Shown: positions 1 through 8,507, counted from the first letter of the stretch. The stretch: DNA of 36,033 bases from Saccharospirillaceae bacterium (GCA_007116635.1 SKIB01000129.1:1-36033); one strand, 5' to 3'. The notes: generated from the letters alone by a model not told the origin. Numbers and translations: made by a program.

Positions 1-22
1 CTGGGAACTGGGATCGAGGGGT

Positions 23-48
23 GTCGGCGGCCATGGATGGACGCCGTC
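23..48. repeat. Imperfect hairpin, possible relative of the palindromic element
   Basis: GTCGGCG (23-29) pairs 6 of 7 with CGCCGTC (42-48) around a 12-base loop. On the minus strand it is preceded by TAGCC and a smaller GGACG/CGTCC hairpin. That arrangement (small hairpin, TAGCC, larger hairpin with a TCC-containing loop) is also seen in the 69-bp cores at 2792 and 19242. The sequences themselves differ, so kinship is a guess, and the element may be cut by the window edge. Confidence 0.25.
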
Positions 49-183
49 AAGCGGCTAGGACGGCGAACAGCGTCCCTGAGAGCACAGTTGCCAGACCAGC
101 GACAGGGCGGACAACGGTAGTCCTGTACTAATCAAAGAGACCCTGCGACTGCGCGCAGGATGACTGAATCAAGCGCTGGATGG

Positions 184-234
184 CTGGTATAGCCTTAATA
201 CTGGTATAGCCTTAATACTGGTATAGCCTTAATA
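184..234. repeat. Three perfect 17-bp tandem repeats
   Basis: CTGGTATAGCCTTAATA occurs three times back to back (184-200, 201-217, 218-234) with no mismatch. The array ends 12 bp before the -35 hexamer of the copA promoter. Perfect identity implies a recent expansion or active maintenance. It could be a multiplied protein-binding site or simple slippage; the sequence alone does not decide. Confidence 0.9.
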
Positions 235-246
235 GAAACAGCAGCC

Positions 247-277
247 TTGACCCTAAAGCCACTTCAGGCTCTATACT
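247..277 (+). promoter_or_regulatory. MerR-family (CueR-like) promoter of copA
   Basis: The -35 TTGACC (247-252) and -10 TATACT (272-277) are separated by exactly 19 bp, the long spacer typical of promoters activated by MerR-family metal regulators. The spacer carries a dyad, CCTAAAG (252-258) and CTTCAGG (262-268), matching at 6 of 7 positions. The start codon of copA lies 34 bp beyond the -10. Copper-responsive activation by a CueR homologue encoded elsewhere is the natural inference. Confidence 0.8.
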
Positions 278-310
278 CTGGCCATAGCATCGATAAGCAC
301 GGAGACACAG

Positions 311-2752
311 ATGAGTCAGGCGGATCATTGGTTACTGCAGGTGTCTGGCCTGCGCTGCGCCAGCTGCGTAAACAAGCTAGAGTCAGGGCTGCAACAACAG
401 CCGCAGATCAACAAAGTTGGGGTCAACCTCAGCCTCAACCTGCTAGACCTACAATGGCAAGACAAGGGCGATGCCAAGGCACTCCAGACTTGGGTGGCCG
501 AGCTGGGCTTTGGTTTGCAGCAAGAGCAATGGCAAGCCGAACTGACCCAGGTGCGTTGCGCTGGCTGCATTAGTAAGATCGAACAGCGCCTCAGCGTCCT
601 GCCCGGTGTGCTGTCCGCTCAGGTCAGCCCGGTCAACCATCAATTACAGCTGGATTATTTGGCCGGTAGCCTCAATCTGGATCAGGTGCGCACCGAATTG
701 CAGCAACTAGGCTACCCCGCGGCGGCGCAGGTCGAAGAGGAAAGTCCAGCAGAGCCAGCCAAGGGCCAAGCCTTTTGGCCCATTGGTTTAGGCTTATTGG
801 CCTGCCTGCCTCTGGTGGTCAGCATGTACGCCGACTGGTTTGGCCTGCATTGGATGCTGCCCAACCTCTGGGCACTGCTGATCACCACACCGGTATTTCT
901 CGGTCTGGGCTGGCCCTTCTTTGTGGGTGCTTGGCGCTCGTTAACGCATGGCCAGTTCACCATGGATAGCCTGGTGGCCATAGGCACAGGCACGGCTTGG
1001 AGCTATTCCCTGATCATGACCCTGCTGGGCGAACAGGACCATCTTTACTTTGACGCCGCCGCGGTCATTGTGGTGCTGATTCGCCTGGGTAAGTGGCTGG
1101 AAGATCGTGCCCGCTTGGCCAGTGGCCAAGCCATACGCGCCCTAATGGCGCTGCAACCCCAGCAAGCCTGGGTCATGCGCGATGGCAGTTGGCAGGTGCT
1201 CGCCCTAGCAGAGGTACAGCTGGGTGACCAACTGTTGGTCAAAGCGGGCGAGCGCCTCCCCTTGGATGGCTTGATCATTGAGGGCCAGTCCGAACTGGAC
1301 GAATCCATGCTCACTGGCGAGCCGCATTTGCAGCTGCGCGGCCCTGGGGATACGGTCTATGCCGGCACGCTCAACCAGCTGGGCAATTTGCAGATCTGCG
1401 CCAGTAGCTCGGCCAGTGACTCGCGCTTGCAACACATTCTGCGTCTGGTGCAGCAGGCACAGATGAGTAAACCGCGCATTCAGGCCTTGATCAACCGCAT
1501 TACCCAGTATTTCGTTCCTGGGGTACTGCTGCTGGCGGCCGTCAGCTTCCTTGGCCATTGGCTATTCAACGACCTGAATACCGCCATTTACGCCAGTGTG
1601 GCGGTGCTGGTCATCGCCTGCCCTTGCGCACTGGGGCTGGCGACACCAACCGCCATTGTCGCCGCCAGCACAGCCGGGGCGCGAATGGGCATTTTGGTGC
1701 GCGACATGGCGCAACTGGAAAGCCTAGCCAAGGTCGACACCCTGGTGTTTGATAAAACCGGCACCCTCACACAGGGTCAACCACAGGTGATGCATAGCTT
1801 TAGGCCAGCAAAGGCCAGCAGCCCGACCGCCACAGGTAACAACAGCACCAGCCTGCAGCTGGCACTGGCCATCGGCAAACAGTCCGACCACCCCTTGGCC
1901 AAGGCTGTCGCCAACTGGGCAGAACAGCAACTGGCCTCAAACGAGGCTGATGATGACAGCTCGGCGCACCATGACACCATGAATCACGAGCTATTGCAGC
2001 TCAGCACTGAGCTGCAGCAGGCAGAGGCGGTGATCGGTAAGGGTGTGCAAGCCATGACTGCCACTGGCCAGCGCGTGCGCTTAGGCCGCGCCAGCTGGCT
2101 GATCGAGCTGGGCATTGAGCTACCAAGGCTGCCAGACGAATTTGCCGATCTGAGCCAATCTTGGCTATGCCTTGAGCAACAGCCCTTGCTGGCCTTTGGT
2201 TTGAGCGACCCGCTTAGGCCGGAAGCCAAGGCCACTGTTGCTCAACTGCAAGGCCAAGGGCTGGAATGCTGGCTGCTCAGTGGCGACCAACAGGCCGCGG
2301 TGGCCAAGCAGGCCGAACAGCTGGGCATTAAGCATTACCTGGCCGAATTGTTGCCGCAACACAAACAGCAGGCCGTCAGCCAGCTGCAAGCCAAAGGCGC
2401 CAAGGTGTTGATGGTGGGCGATGGCATCAATGATGCGCCGGCTCTGGCTCAGGCCGATGCCGGCATGGCCATGGGCTCTGGCACTCAAGCGGCCTTGGAA
2501 AGTGCGGGCATAAGCCTGATGCGCCCGAATTTGGCGCTGATTCCTTGGGCTCGGGTGTTGGCCCGCAAGCTGCAAAGCAAAATCCGCCAGAATCTGTTTT
2601 GGGCCTTTATCTTCAATGTGATTGGCTTGCCCATTGCGGCGCTGGGGCTGCTGAACCCTGTCTATGCGGGTGCGGCCATGGCGCTGTCCAGCATTTCGGT
2701 GGTCAGCAGCTCGTTGTTGCTGCTCTATTGGCGACCCAAGCTGGACAGCTAG
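311..2752 (+). CDS. copA: Cu(+)-exporting P1B-type ATPase CopA
   Basis: An inner-membrane ATPase that pumps cytoplasmic Cu(I) (or Ag(I)) outwards. At 813 residues it has two N-terminal heavy-metal domains with CxxC sites (C16/C19 and C83/C86), eight expected membrane helices, the actuator TGEP at 335, the membrane metal site CPC at 437-439, the phosphorylated DKTGT at 481, an SDHP motif in the nucleotide domain and GDGIND before the last helices. The usual membrane YN pair reads FN (768-769), so the tyrosine ligand expected in Cu(I) ATPases is replaced; the MxxSS site that follows is kept. The MerR-type promoter directly upstream supports a copper role. It is transcribed alone and converges on nadE through a palindromic element. 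Confidence 0.93.
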   Translation: MSQADHWLLQVSGLRCASCVNKLESGLQQQPQINKVGVNLSLNLLDLQWQDKGDAKALQTWVAELGFGLQQEQWQAELTQVRCAGCISKIEQRLSVLPGVLSAQVSPVNHQLQLDYLAGSLNLDQVRTELQQLGYPAAAQVEEESPAEPAKGQAFWPIGLGLLACLPLVVSMYADWFGLHWMLPNLWALLITTPVFLGLGWPFFVGAWRSLTHGQFTMDSLVAIGTGTAWSYSLIMTLLGEQDHLYFDAAAVIVVLIRLGKWLEDRARLASGQAIRALMALQPQQAWVMRDGSWQVLALAEVQLGDQLLVKAGERLPLDGLIIEGQSELDESMLTGEPHLQLRGPGDTVYAGTLNQLGNLQICASSSASDSRLQHILRLVQQAQMSKPRIQALINRITQYFVPGVLLLAAVSFLGHWLFNDLNTAIYASVAVLVIACPCALGLATPTAIVAASTAGARMGILVRDMAQLESLAKVDTLVFDKTGTLTQGQPQVMHSFRPAKASSPTATGNNSTSLQLALAIGKQSDHPLAKAVANWAEQQLASNEADDDSSAHHDTMNHELLQLSTELQQAEAVIGKGVQAMTATGQRVRLGRASWLIELGIELPRLPDEFADLSQSWLCLEQQPLLAFGLSDPLRPEAKATVAQLQGQGLECWLLSGDQQAAVAKQAEQLGIKHYLAELLPQHKQQAVSQLQAKGAKVLMVGDGINDAPALAQADAGMAMGSGTQAALESAGISLMRPNLALIPWARVLARKLQSKIRQNLFWAFIFNVIGLPIAALGLLNPVYAGAAMALSSISVVSSSLLLLYWRPKLDS

Positions 2753-2772
2753 ATGGCTTTGCTTTGGTTCCG

Positions 2773-2881
2773 CTCAGGGCTTTTGGTACTCGCTATTCGA
2801 CACGGCGCAAGTACATCCCTGTAGCCTCGACACCCGCTCCCTGCGGGTGACGGTCTCATATCGAATACCAAAAGCCCTGAG
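2773..2881. repeat. Palindromic intergenic element, copy 1
   Basis: A 69-bp core (2792-2860) is identical to 19242-19310. It is enclosed by long inverted arms: 2773-2792 pairs 19 of 20 with 2862-2881 (outer part CTCAGGGCTTTTGGTA). Inside the core are a short hairpin, TACA/TGTA around TCCC, and a stronger one, CACCCGC/GCGGGTG around TCCCT, giving a predicted branched or cruciform fold. It lies between the convergent 3' ends of copA and nadE, so a two-way transcription stop or an mRNA 3'-end stabiliser is plausible. Neither strand has a T-run after the stem, so it is not a classic intrinsic terminator. Confidence 0.85.
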
Positions 2882-2914
2882 CTAAAGACATGCTAACAGC
2901 ACCTAGCTAAACCC

Positions 2915-4534
2915 TTATTGCAAAATCCAGCCACTACTAACCGGCAAGCGCCAGTCCTTACCAAAGGCGCGCTTGCTGATGCGCACGCCTAGGGGCGATT
3001 GCTGGCGTTTGAACTCGGAGCGCTGAATCAGACGCAACACCTGAGCCACGGCCTCGCTGGGCAGACCTTGATCCACCAAGGCCTGATAGCCAAGGTTGTC
3101 TTCGACATGGCCTTGAATGATGGCGTCCAAGATGGGGTATGGCGGCAGGCTGTCTTCGTCTTTTTGTCCCGGCGCCAGCTCAGCCGAAGGCGGACGGTCG
3201 ATCACCCGCTCAGGGATGCTCAAACCAAGGCTGTTGCGCCAGCGTGCCAGCTGCCAAACCTCGGTTTTCAGCAAGTCCTTCAGGGCATTAAAGCCGCCAC
3301 ACATGTCGCCATAAAGGGTGGCATAGCCCACGGCCATTTCGCTCTTGTTGCCGGTGGTCAACACCATCAGGTTTTGTCGATTAGACAAAGCCATCAGCAT
3401 CAGGCCGCGCAAGCGCGATTGCAGATTCTGTTCCGTGACATCACCGGCCTGAGCTGGGGGCATGTGCGGGGCGAGGCTGGCCATACTGGCCTCAAAGGCT
3501 GGATGGATGGGCAGCTGCAACAGCGGCACTTCCAAGTAGTCCGCCTGAAGTTGGGCATCTTCTAGGCTCATGTCACTGGTGTAGGCATAGGGCAGCATCA
3601 CGGCGGTGCAGCGCTCACTGCCAAGGGCGTCCACGGCAATGGCCAAACTTAGGGCCGAATCAATACCACCAGACAGCCCAAGCACAATGCCGGCAAAACC
3701 GTTGCGGTTAACATAGTCCGCCAAGCCCATGCACAGCATCTGCCAAATGGCGGCTTCTTGGCTTTCTGGCCAATGCTCCCAAGCACCGGTGAGTTCTTGT
3801 TCGTTCAGCTCCACAGGCAGGATGCTGGCCTCAGCAAAGGCCGCCTGAGCCACCAATTGGCCGCTGTTATCCACCACAAAGCTGCTGCCGTCAAACACCA
3901 GTTCGTCCTGTCCACCGAGCAGATTGCAATAAGCCAGATGCAAGCCAAATTCTTCGGCCCAATCCTGCAATTGCGCCAAACGCTGCTGCTCACGGCCTTT
4001 GTACCAAGGCGAGGCGTTAGCCACTAGCACCAGCTCAACATCCATCTGTTGCAACTGCTGCAGCATGGTGCGCTGCCACACATCTTCACAGATCAGCAGG
4101 GCCACCAGATGACCCTTCAGATCAAAAACCACTGGCTGCTGACCAGCGGTGAAATAGCGCTGCTCGTCAAAGACCTGATAATTAGGTAGGGCGCGCTTGT
4201 GATACTGCAGCACTCGCTGGCCAGCTTGCACGCCGATGAGGCTGTTGTATAACCGGCCCTTGTCGATGATGGGTGCGCCAAAGATCAAGAGCGCCGGCAG
4301 TTCGGCGGCGGCGATGCGGTCAATGGCAGCTTCCACTCGCTGTTGCAATTCAGGGCGCAACAACAAATCTTCTGGCGGATAGCCAGTCAAGGCCAACTCA
4401 GGAAAGAGCAACAGCTCGGCTTCGTGCTCGCTGATGGCTTGTTGCGCCAGGCGGATGATCTGGTCGGCATTCTGTTCAATGGCACCTACGGCAAAACGAT
4501 CCTGCAGCAGGCAAAACTTTAGGGTGGCACTCAC
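2915..4534 (-). CDS. nadE: Glutamine-dependent NAD+ synthetase
   Basis: Converts deamido-NAD+ to NAD+ with ATP, taking ammonia from glutamine; this is the last step of NAD synthesis in the cytoplasm. The N-terminal nitrilase-like glutaminase domain has the Glu-Lys-Cys triad (E46, K113, C149). The C-terminal synthetase domain has the ATP-pyrophosphatase P-loop SGGIDS at 288-293 and a GNKSE motif. An in-frame ATG further upstream (4603) would add 23 residues with no homology-like character. The GTG at 4534 was chosen because it has GGAG eight bases upstream and gives a 539-residue protein starting right at the nitrilase fold. It appears monocistronic. Confidence 0.92.
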   Translation of the reverse strand: MSATLKFCLLQDRFAVGAIEQNADQIIRLAQQAISEHEAELLLFPELALTGYPPEDLLLRPELQQRVEAAIDRIAAAELPALLIFGAPIIDKGRLYNSLIGVQAGQRVLQYHKRALPNYQVFDEQRYFTAGQQPVVFDLKGHLVALLICEDVWQRTMLQQLQQMDVELVLVANASPWYKGREQQRLAQLQDWAEEFGLHLAYCNLLGGQDELVFDGSSFVVDNSGQLVAQAAFAEASILPVELNEQELTGAWEHWPESQEAAIWQMLCMGLADYVNRNGFAGIVLGLSGGIDSALSLAIAVDALGSERCTAVMLPYAYTSDMSLEDAQLQADYLEVPLLQLPIHPAFEASMASLAPHMPPAQAGDVTEQNLQSRLRGLMLMALSNRQNLMVLTTGNKSEMAVGYATLYGDMCGGFNALKDLLKTEVWQLARWRNSLGLSIPERVIDRPPSAELAPGQKDEDSLPPYPILDAIIQGHVEDNLGYQALVDQGLPSEAVAQVLRLIQRSEFKRQQSPLGVRISKRAFGKDWRLPVSSGWILQ

Positions 4535-4702
4535 AATGGCATCTCCGCACAAAAACGGACCTATTGTCGCTGCTGTGGCCAAGAAAGCAACTGGCTCTGG
4601 CATCAGGATGCCAAGAATGATGCAAAGAAGGCATTGGTCTGGTCAGCAAACAACCAATTAATAATCTACACTTTAAGTAACTTTCGGCTGAGCACCAGCA
4701 AG

Positions 4703-5422
4703 ATGAAAAACGACAACTCGAAGCAAGAACAGCTAGCCATGCTTGGGCTACTCACCTCAGGTGTGGCGCACGAACTCAAAACCCCCCTTGCCTTTGTGCA
4801 CAGTAATCTGGGTTCGCTGGAAGGCTACCTGGCCGATTTGCAACAATGCCAAGAGGCTGAAAAAACCCAACTCATCCTTGAAGCGCAAGAAATCCTCAAA
4901 GAAAGCCTTGAAGGCCTGCACCGCATGAACGACATCATCGGCTCGGTGTCCAGCTACAACAAACAACAGGCACCGCCAGAATCCATGCCTGCCAACGCGC
5001 CACTGAATATCGCCATTCAGCTGACTTGGCACCAGCTCAAGTACAGCGTTGAAGTGCGGCAGTTTTTAGACGCGCAGCAGTACATTTCTGGCGTGCAGGG
5101 CAAATTAATTCAAGTCTTTGTCAATCTGATCATCAATGCGGTGCAGGCCATGGCCGAGCAACAGCAAAAAAAGCTCTATTTAGAGTCATACGACAAAGAC
5201 GGGCGGGTTTATTACCTGATCGCTGACAATGGCCCCGGCATTTCAAAGCAGGTGCAGGCCAAGATTTTTGATCTCTTCTTCACTACCAAAGGATCTGAGG
5301 GCACTGGTCTTGGCCTGGCACTGAGCCAAGAAATACTCAGTGCTCATGGTGGGGACATCCAACTGGTTGACCATGAACTGTGCGGCGCGGCCTTTCGGCT
5401 GAGCCTGCCTGCTGTAAACTGA
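4703..5422 (+). CDS. Short cytoplasmic sensor histidine kinase
   Basis: A 239-residue kinase with no sensor domain and no membrane segment. It begins almost directly with the phospho-acceptor region (GVAHELKTPL), followed by a helical linker and a GHKL ATPase domain with N-box (VNLIINAVQAM), G1 (DNGPGI), F-box (FDLFFTTK) and G2 (GTGLGLAL). All catalytic motifs look intact. The ATG at 4703 was preferred to a TTG 69 bases upstream, since the extra residues are not kinase-like. The ribosome site is weak. It is separated by seven bases from a larger kinase with a similar catalytic half, so the two are probably co-transcribed and may act as a pair. The likely partner is the response regulator encoded convergently at 7155-8507. 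Input signal unknown. Confidence 0.85.
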   Translation: MKNDNSKQEQLAMLGLLTSGVAHELKTPLAFVHSNLGSLEGYLADLQQCQEAEKTQLILEAQEILKESLEGLHRMNDIIGSVSSYNKQQAPPESMPANAPLNIAIQLTWHQLKYSVEVRQFLDAQQYISGVQGKLIQVFVNLIINAVQAMAEQQQKKLYLESYDKDGRVYYLIADNGPGISKQVQAKIFDLFFTTKGSEGTGLGLALSQEILSAHGGDIQLVDHELCGAAFRLSLPAVN

Positions 5423-5429
5423 GGTATCT

Positions 5430-7094
5430 ATGAATTACATCGAACAAGAAATGCTACGCCTCTGGTTCTTACAGGCTAGAACGCCAGTGGTGATTCTTGA
5501 GCAGGGAATAATCAGTAAGATGAATCCGGCGGCGGAGTATTTTTATGGCACCAAACTCAAACCAGGGGATTCGCTCACCCGCATCGTGCCGGATTTTTCG
5601 ATGTCGGTCACTGGCGAACAGCGCCTTGAGAACATTGAGGGCCTGCCGGTCAAGGTGGAGCTGATTCGTGAGGCCGACGATGGCATCGCCATGGCGGTAT
5701 TGCACCATGGGAGAGGCACGCAGCAAGACGATTTCGCTCGCTGGTTGACCAATCTGCATAAGATCAGCAAATCTCTGTCTGAGTGCGCCACCCCTAACGA
5801 TGTGTATCGCTACGCCATTGATGCCGCCAAAATGCTGCTCGACATTGACCGCATTGGCCTGCTTCTGATCGTGCCCGGCACCAACGAATTCGTGGGCACC
5901 TGGGGCACCAATGAAGACGGAGATACGGTGGATGAAAGTGACTACCGTGAACCCATTCCTAACTCGCCCTGGGCTGAAGAAACTCTGGCCCGCAAGGACT
6001 CAGTGGCTGTCTGGGAAAACATCCCTCTGCACCACTATGGCAAAGAAGTTGGTCTGGGCTGGAACGCCATGGCCGCGCTCTGGGATGGTGAACAAGCCAT
6101 TGGTTGGATTGCGTGCGATAACCTGCTGAACCGCCGCCCCATGACAGCCGAACATCGCGAAGTCATCCGCCTCTTTGCCTCGCTGCTGGGCCAAGCCATC
6201 ATTCGCAAACGGGCAGAGATGCAATTGCGTGAAATCAATGACAACCTTGAGCAGGTGGTTGAGGAGCGTACCGCCAGCCTAAATGCCAAGATGCTGGAAC
6301 TCAATCAAACGCAGCAGCGTTTGATCCAAGCCGAAAAGAGGGCTGCTCTGGCCAAACTGGTGGTGGGCGTGGCGCATGAAATCAACAACCCCCTAGCCAT
6401 GGTAATCAGCAATCTGAGCGTCCTGACCTCCTATGTACAGGATTTGCAGCACTTGGCTGCCGATCAGATCATGGAGCCACAGCTTGCTGAACAAATTTTA
6501 GAGCTGCCCGACATCGTCAAGGACTGCAACAAAGCCTTAGAGCGCATCAAGCTGATCACCAGTGACCTGCAAGGCTTCAGCGTACAGCAGATTGGCCAGC
6601 AAGAAAAAACCGAACTTTTGCCCTTGATACAGTCCCTGACTTCAAGAGCCAAACCCGGAATTACGATCAGCCTAGAGCAGCAGGAGTTGGCAGACGCCAG
6701 CGTCAACATGAGCAGTAACCAATTGCATAAGGTGCTGCAACAAATCGTCGACAACAGCATTAGTGCCATCGAACAGGCCGGCAGGGCTGAAGGCAGAATT
6801 GTCCTTCACTGCTCGCAACCCACTAAAGAGCGGGTTCGAATCAGCATCGAAGACAATGGCTGCGGCATGACCAAAGAAGTGATTAATCGAGCATTCGACC
6901 CCTTCTTCACCACCAAACAGGTGGGCCAAGGAACAGGACTAGGCTTAGCAGTGGCTTCTAGCCTAATCAATGCCGTGGGTGGCAGCATCGAGCTGACCAG
7001 CCAACCTGCCAAGGGCACCACGGTGACCATTGAATTTCCGGCTGTCATTCACCATAAGAATATCAGCCAATTGGCGGCCACTAAGAAGGGTTAG
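5430..7094 (+). CDS. PAS/GAF-domain sensor histidine kinase
   Basis: A 554-residue cytoplasmic kinase. Residues about 10-95 look like a PAS-type sensor, about 110-260 like a GAF domain, about 270-300 like a coiled coil. Then come the H-box (GVAHEINNPLAM), N-box (DNSISAI), G1 (DNGCGM), F-box (FDPFFTTK) and G2 (GTGLGLAV). No transmembrane segment is evident, so it probably binds a soluble ligand or partner. It starts seven bases after the short kinase stop with GAGG before the ATG, which indicates one operon. Its catalytic half resembles that of the upstream kinase, including the rare SNL stretch after the H-box, suggesting duplication. It ends facing the response regulator gene, with a hairpin between them. 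Confidence 0.87.
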   Translation: MNYIEQEMLRLWFLQARTPVVILEQGIISKMNPAAEYFYGTKLKPGDSLTRIVPDFSMSVTGEQRLENIEGLPVKVELIREADDGIAMAVLHHGRGTQQDDFARWLTNLHKISKSLSECATPNDVYRYAIDAAKMLLDIDRIGLLLIVPGTNEFVGTWGTNEDGDTVDESDYREPIPNSPWAEETLARKDSVAVWENIPLHHYGKEVGLGWNAMAALWDGEQAIGWIACDNLLNRRPMTAEHREVIRLFASLLGQAIIRKRAEMQLREINDNLEQVVEERTASLNAKMLELNQTQQRLIQAEKRAALAKLVVGVAHEINNPLAMVISNLSVLTSYVQDLQHLAADQIMEPQLAEQILELPDIVKDCNKALERIKLITSDLQGFSVQQIGQQEKTELLPLIQSLTSRAKPGITISLEQQELADASVNMSSNQLHKVLQQIVDNSISAIEQAGRAEGRIVLHCSQPTKERVRISIEDNGCGMTKEVINRAFDPFFTTKQVGQGTGLGLAVASSLINAVGGSIELTSQPAKGTTVTIEFPAVIHHKNISQLAATKKG

Positions 7095-7117
7095 AGCCTA
7101 AGGATAACCTAATTCAA

Positions 7118-7143
7118 CCAGGGCTTGTCAGACCAAGCCTTGG
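7118..7143. terminator. Hairpin between convergent kinase and regulator genes
   Basis: CCAGGGCTTG (7118-7127) and CAAGCCTTGG (7134-7143) form a 10-bp stem with one non-Watson-Crick position and a six-base loop. It sits between the stop of the kinase at 7094 and the stop of the opposing regulator at 7155. No T-run follows on either strand, so termination would have to be Rho-assisted or weak. Confidence 0.5.
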
Positions 7144-7154
7144 TCGGAAGGTGT

Positions 7155-8507
7155 CTACTTCGAGTCCTGCTGTTGCTGCTTAGCTTCTTCTAACGCTTTA
7201 CGCACCCCAAGATCGATCTGCAGTACATACTGCTCATCATGAGTTTCCTCAATTTCTTTTAGCTTACTGATGACCTTTTCGTTAATAATCAAACCCGCTG
7301 ACAGTAACAAAAAACCTGACTTGCTGATTAAATTACGCGCAATCTTATCACCCACAACCAACTGATCCACCCTAACTACATCTCTGCGCAAGGCTTGCTC
7401 ATTGGCGGAAACCTTCTCCACCGCCTGAGAAAAGACCTCAACGATCTGTGGGTCATAGTCCTTGCCTGAACGCAGCACAATCCAGTCCAGTGCGTCCTCA
7501 GGGGACAGCTCTTTGGCCATGCGCTGGCCGGATTGCATGGCATAGTAATCAATGCATGGCGCCAAAATTCGTGCCCCGAAGGGAACTGCATCTGCACGCA
7601 GTTTGTCCGGGTAACCCAAGCCATTCCAGGCCTCTCGATGATGGCGCACCAAGGTGGCTGAATCGTGGAGGTAACTAATGCTCAATAGCATTTCTTGACC
7701 GTAGATGGGGTACATCTTGTACTCCTCTCGCTCAGGCTTGGTCATGCCGGCTTCTTCTTTGGCTAATAAACGCTCTGGCAAACGAATTTTGCCAATCTCA
7801 TGCAGCAGTGCCGCCTGCTCAATGGCGCTGCACTCCACCGGGCTAAGATCGAACATTTCCGCCATGGCCAGAGCCAAAGACGCAGATCGCTCGGCCACCC
7901 CTGCGTACATGCCATGTCTTGAGCTGGCAAGAAAGCTAAACATGCGCACAAAACCTTGAATGCTATTTTGCATTTCTTGGTACGAAGCCTCGACCATGGC
8001 TTCAATCTGCTCAAGCTCCGCAGTGCTGTGGTGCAGCTTGGAGTTCAAACCTTGGTTCATGTCGATCAGCATTTTGTTTTGCTTGCGCATGATCACCAGC
8101 ATGCGGTCCCGCTCCCGCCGGATTTGCACCAATTCCAGAGCCGACTCGACTGCTGATTGCAGCTGCTCCGGCAACCAGGGCTTGGCCAAGAAACGAAAGA
8201 TGCCACCGTCGTTGATCGCCGCGACCGTGTCTTCAAGATCTGCTTGGCCGGTGAGTAAGATAGTCATAATACGCGGGTATTTTGACTTAACCTCTTTTAA
8301 TAGCTGCGCTCCACTCATCTCTGGCATGCGCATATCAGATACCACAACATCAACAGTACTCTCAGCAAGCAACTCTAGAGCTTCAGCTCCTGAGCCGGCA
8401 AACTCTAACTGCCAAGGTTGTTTGCGAAGTTCGCGACGTATGGCATTGAGCACCATGGGCTCATCATCAACAAATAACACCACAGGCTGTTTAGCTGCCT
8501 CCGTCAT
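7155..8507 (-). CDS. Response regulator with degenerate HD-GYP-like output domain
   Basis: 450 residues. A receiver domain (about 8-125) has the acidic pair D14/D15, phospho-acceptor D58 in SDMRMPE, a conserved T and a KPW lysine motif. A helical linker leads to an HD-GYP-like domain (about 175-390), followed by about 60 uncharacterised residues. The HD pair reads HE (LLHEIGK), the following HPxxG reads YPIYG, and the signature reads HREAWNGLGYP. The fold is therefore recognisable, but several metal ligands of active cyclic-di-GMP phosphodiesterases are changed. The ATG at 8507 has AGAGG five bases upstream; a GTG at 8513 is possible. It overlaps the end of the upstream GGDEF/EAL gene by 17 bp and is the last gene of its operon. 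The two convergent histidine kinases are plausible phosphodonors. Confidence 0.82.
   Translation of the reverse strand: MTEAAKQPVVLFVDDEPMVLNAIRRELRKQPWQLEFAGSGAEALELLAESTVDVVVSDMRMPEMSGAQLLKEVKSKYPRIMTILLTGQADLEDTVAAINDGGIFRFLAKPWLPEQLQSAVESALELVQIRRERDRMLVIMRKQNKMLIDMNQGLNSKLHHSTAELEQIEAMVEASYQEMQNSIQGFVRMFSFLASSRHGMYAGVAERSASLALAMAEMFDLSPVECSAIEQAALLHEIGKIRLPERLLAKEEAGMTKPEREEYKMYPIYGQEMLLSISYLHDSATLVRHHREAWNGLGYPDKLRADAVPFGARILAPCIDYYAMQSGQRMAKELSPEDALDWIVLRSGKDYDPQIVEVFSQAVEKVSANEQALRRDVVRVDQLVVGDKIARNLISKSGFLLLSAGLIINEKVISKLKEIEETHDEQYVLQIDLGVRKALEEAKQQQQDSK

Larger units (their letters stand above)
1..310. other. Non-coding region upstream of copA
   Basis: No convincing coding frame was found in these 310 bases. 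The open frame that starts near 247 is an out-of-frame shadow of copA. The stretch holds, in order: an imperfect hairpin at 23-48, about 130 bases with nothing recognisable, a 17-bp sequence repeated three times (184-234), a MerR-family promoter (247-277), and the copA ribosome site (GGAGA at 301-305, six bases before the ATG at 311). No merR or cueR regulator gene is present in the window. Confidence 0.7.

Noticed and set aside
247-573. 108-codon open frame starting inside the copA promoter
   Set aside because: It runs in another frame through the first metal-binding domain of copA, starts at the -35 hexamer and has no ribosome site.
2999-3565. 188-codon plus-strand frame opposite nadE
   Set aside because: It is antisense to a strongly supported gene, and its translation shows no domain features.
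4634-4702. Upstream TTG start for the short histidine kinase
   Set aside because: The added 23 residues do not look like a kinase or sensor and overlap the likely promoter region; the ATG at 4703 is simpler.
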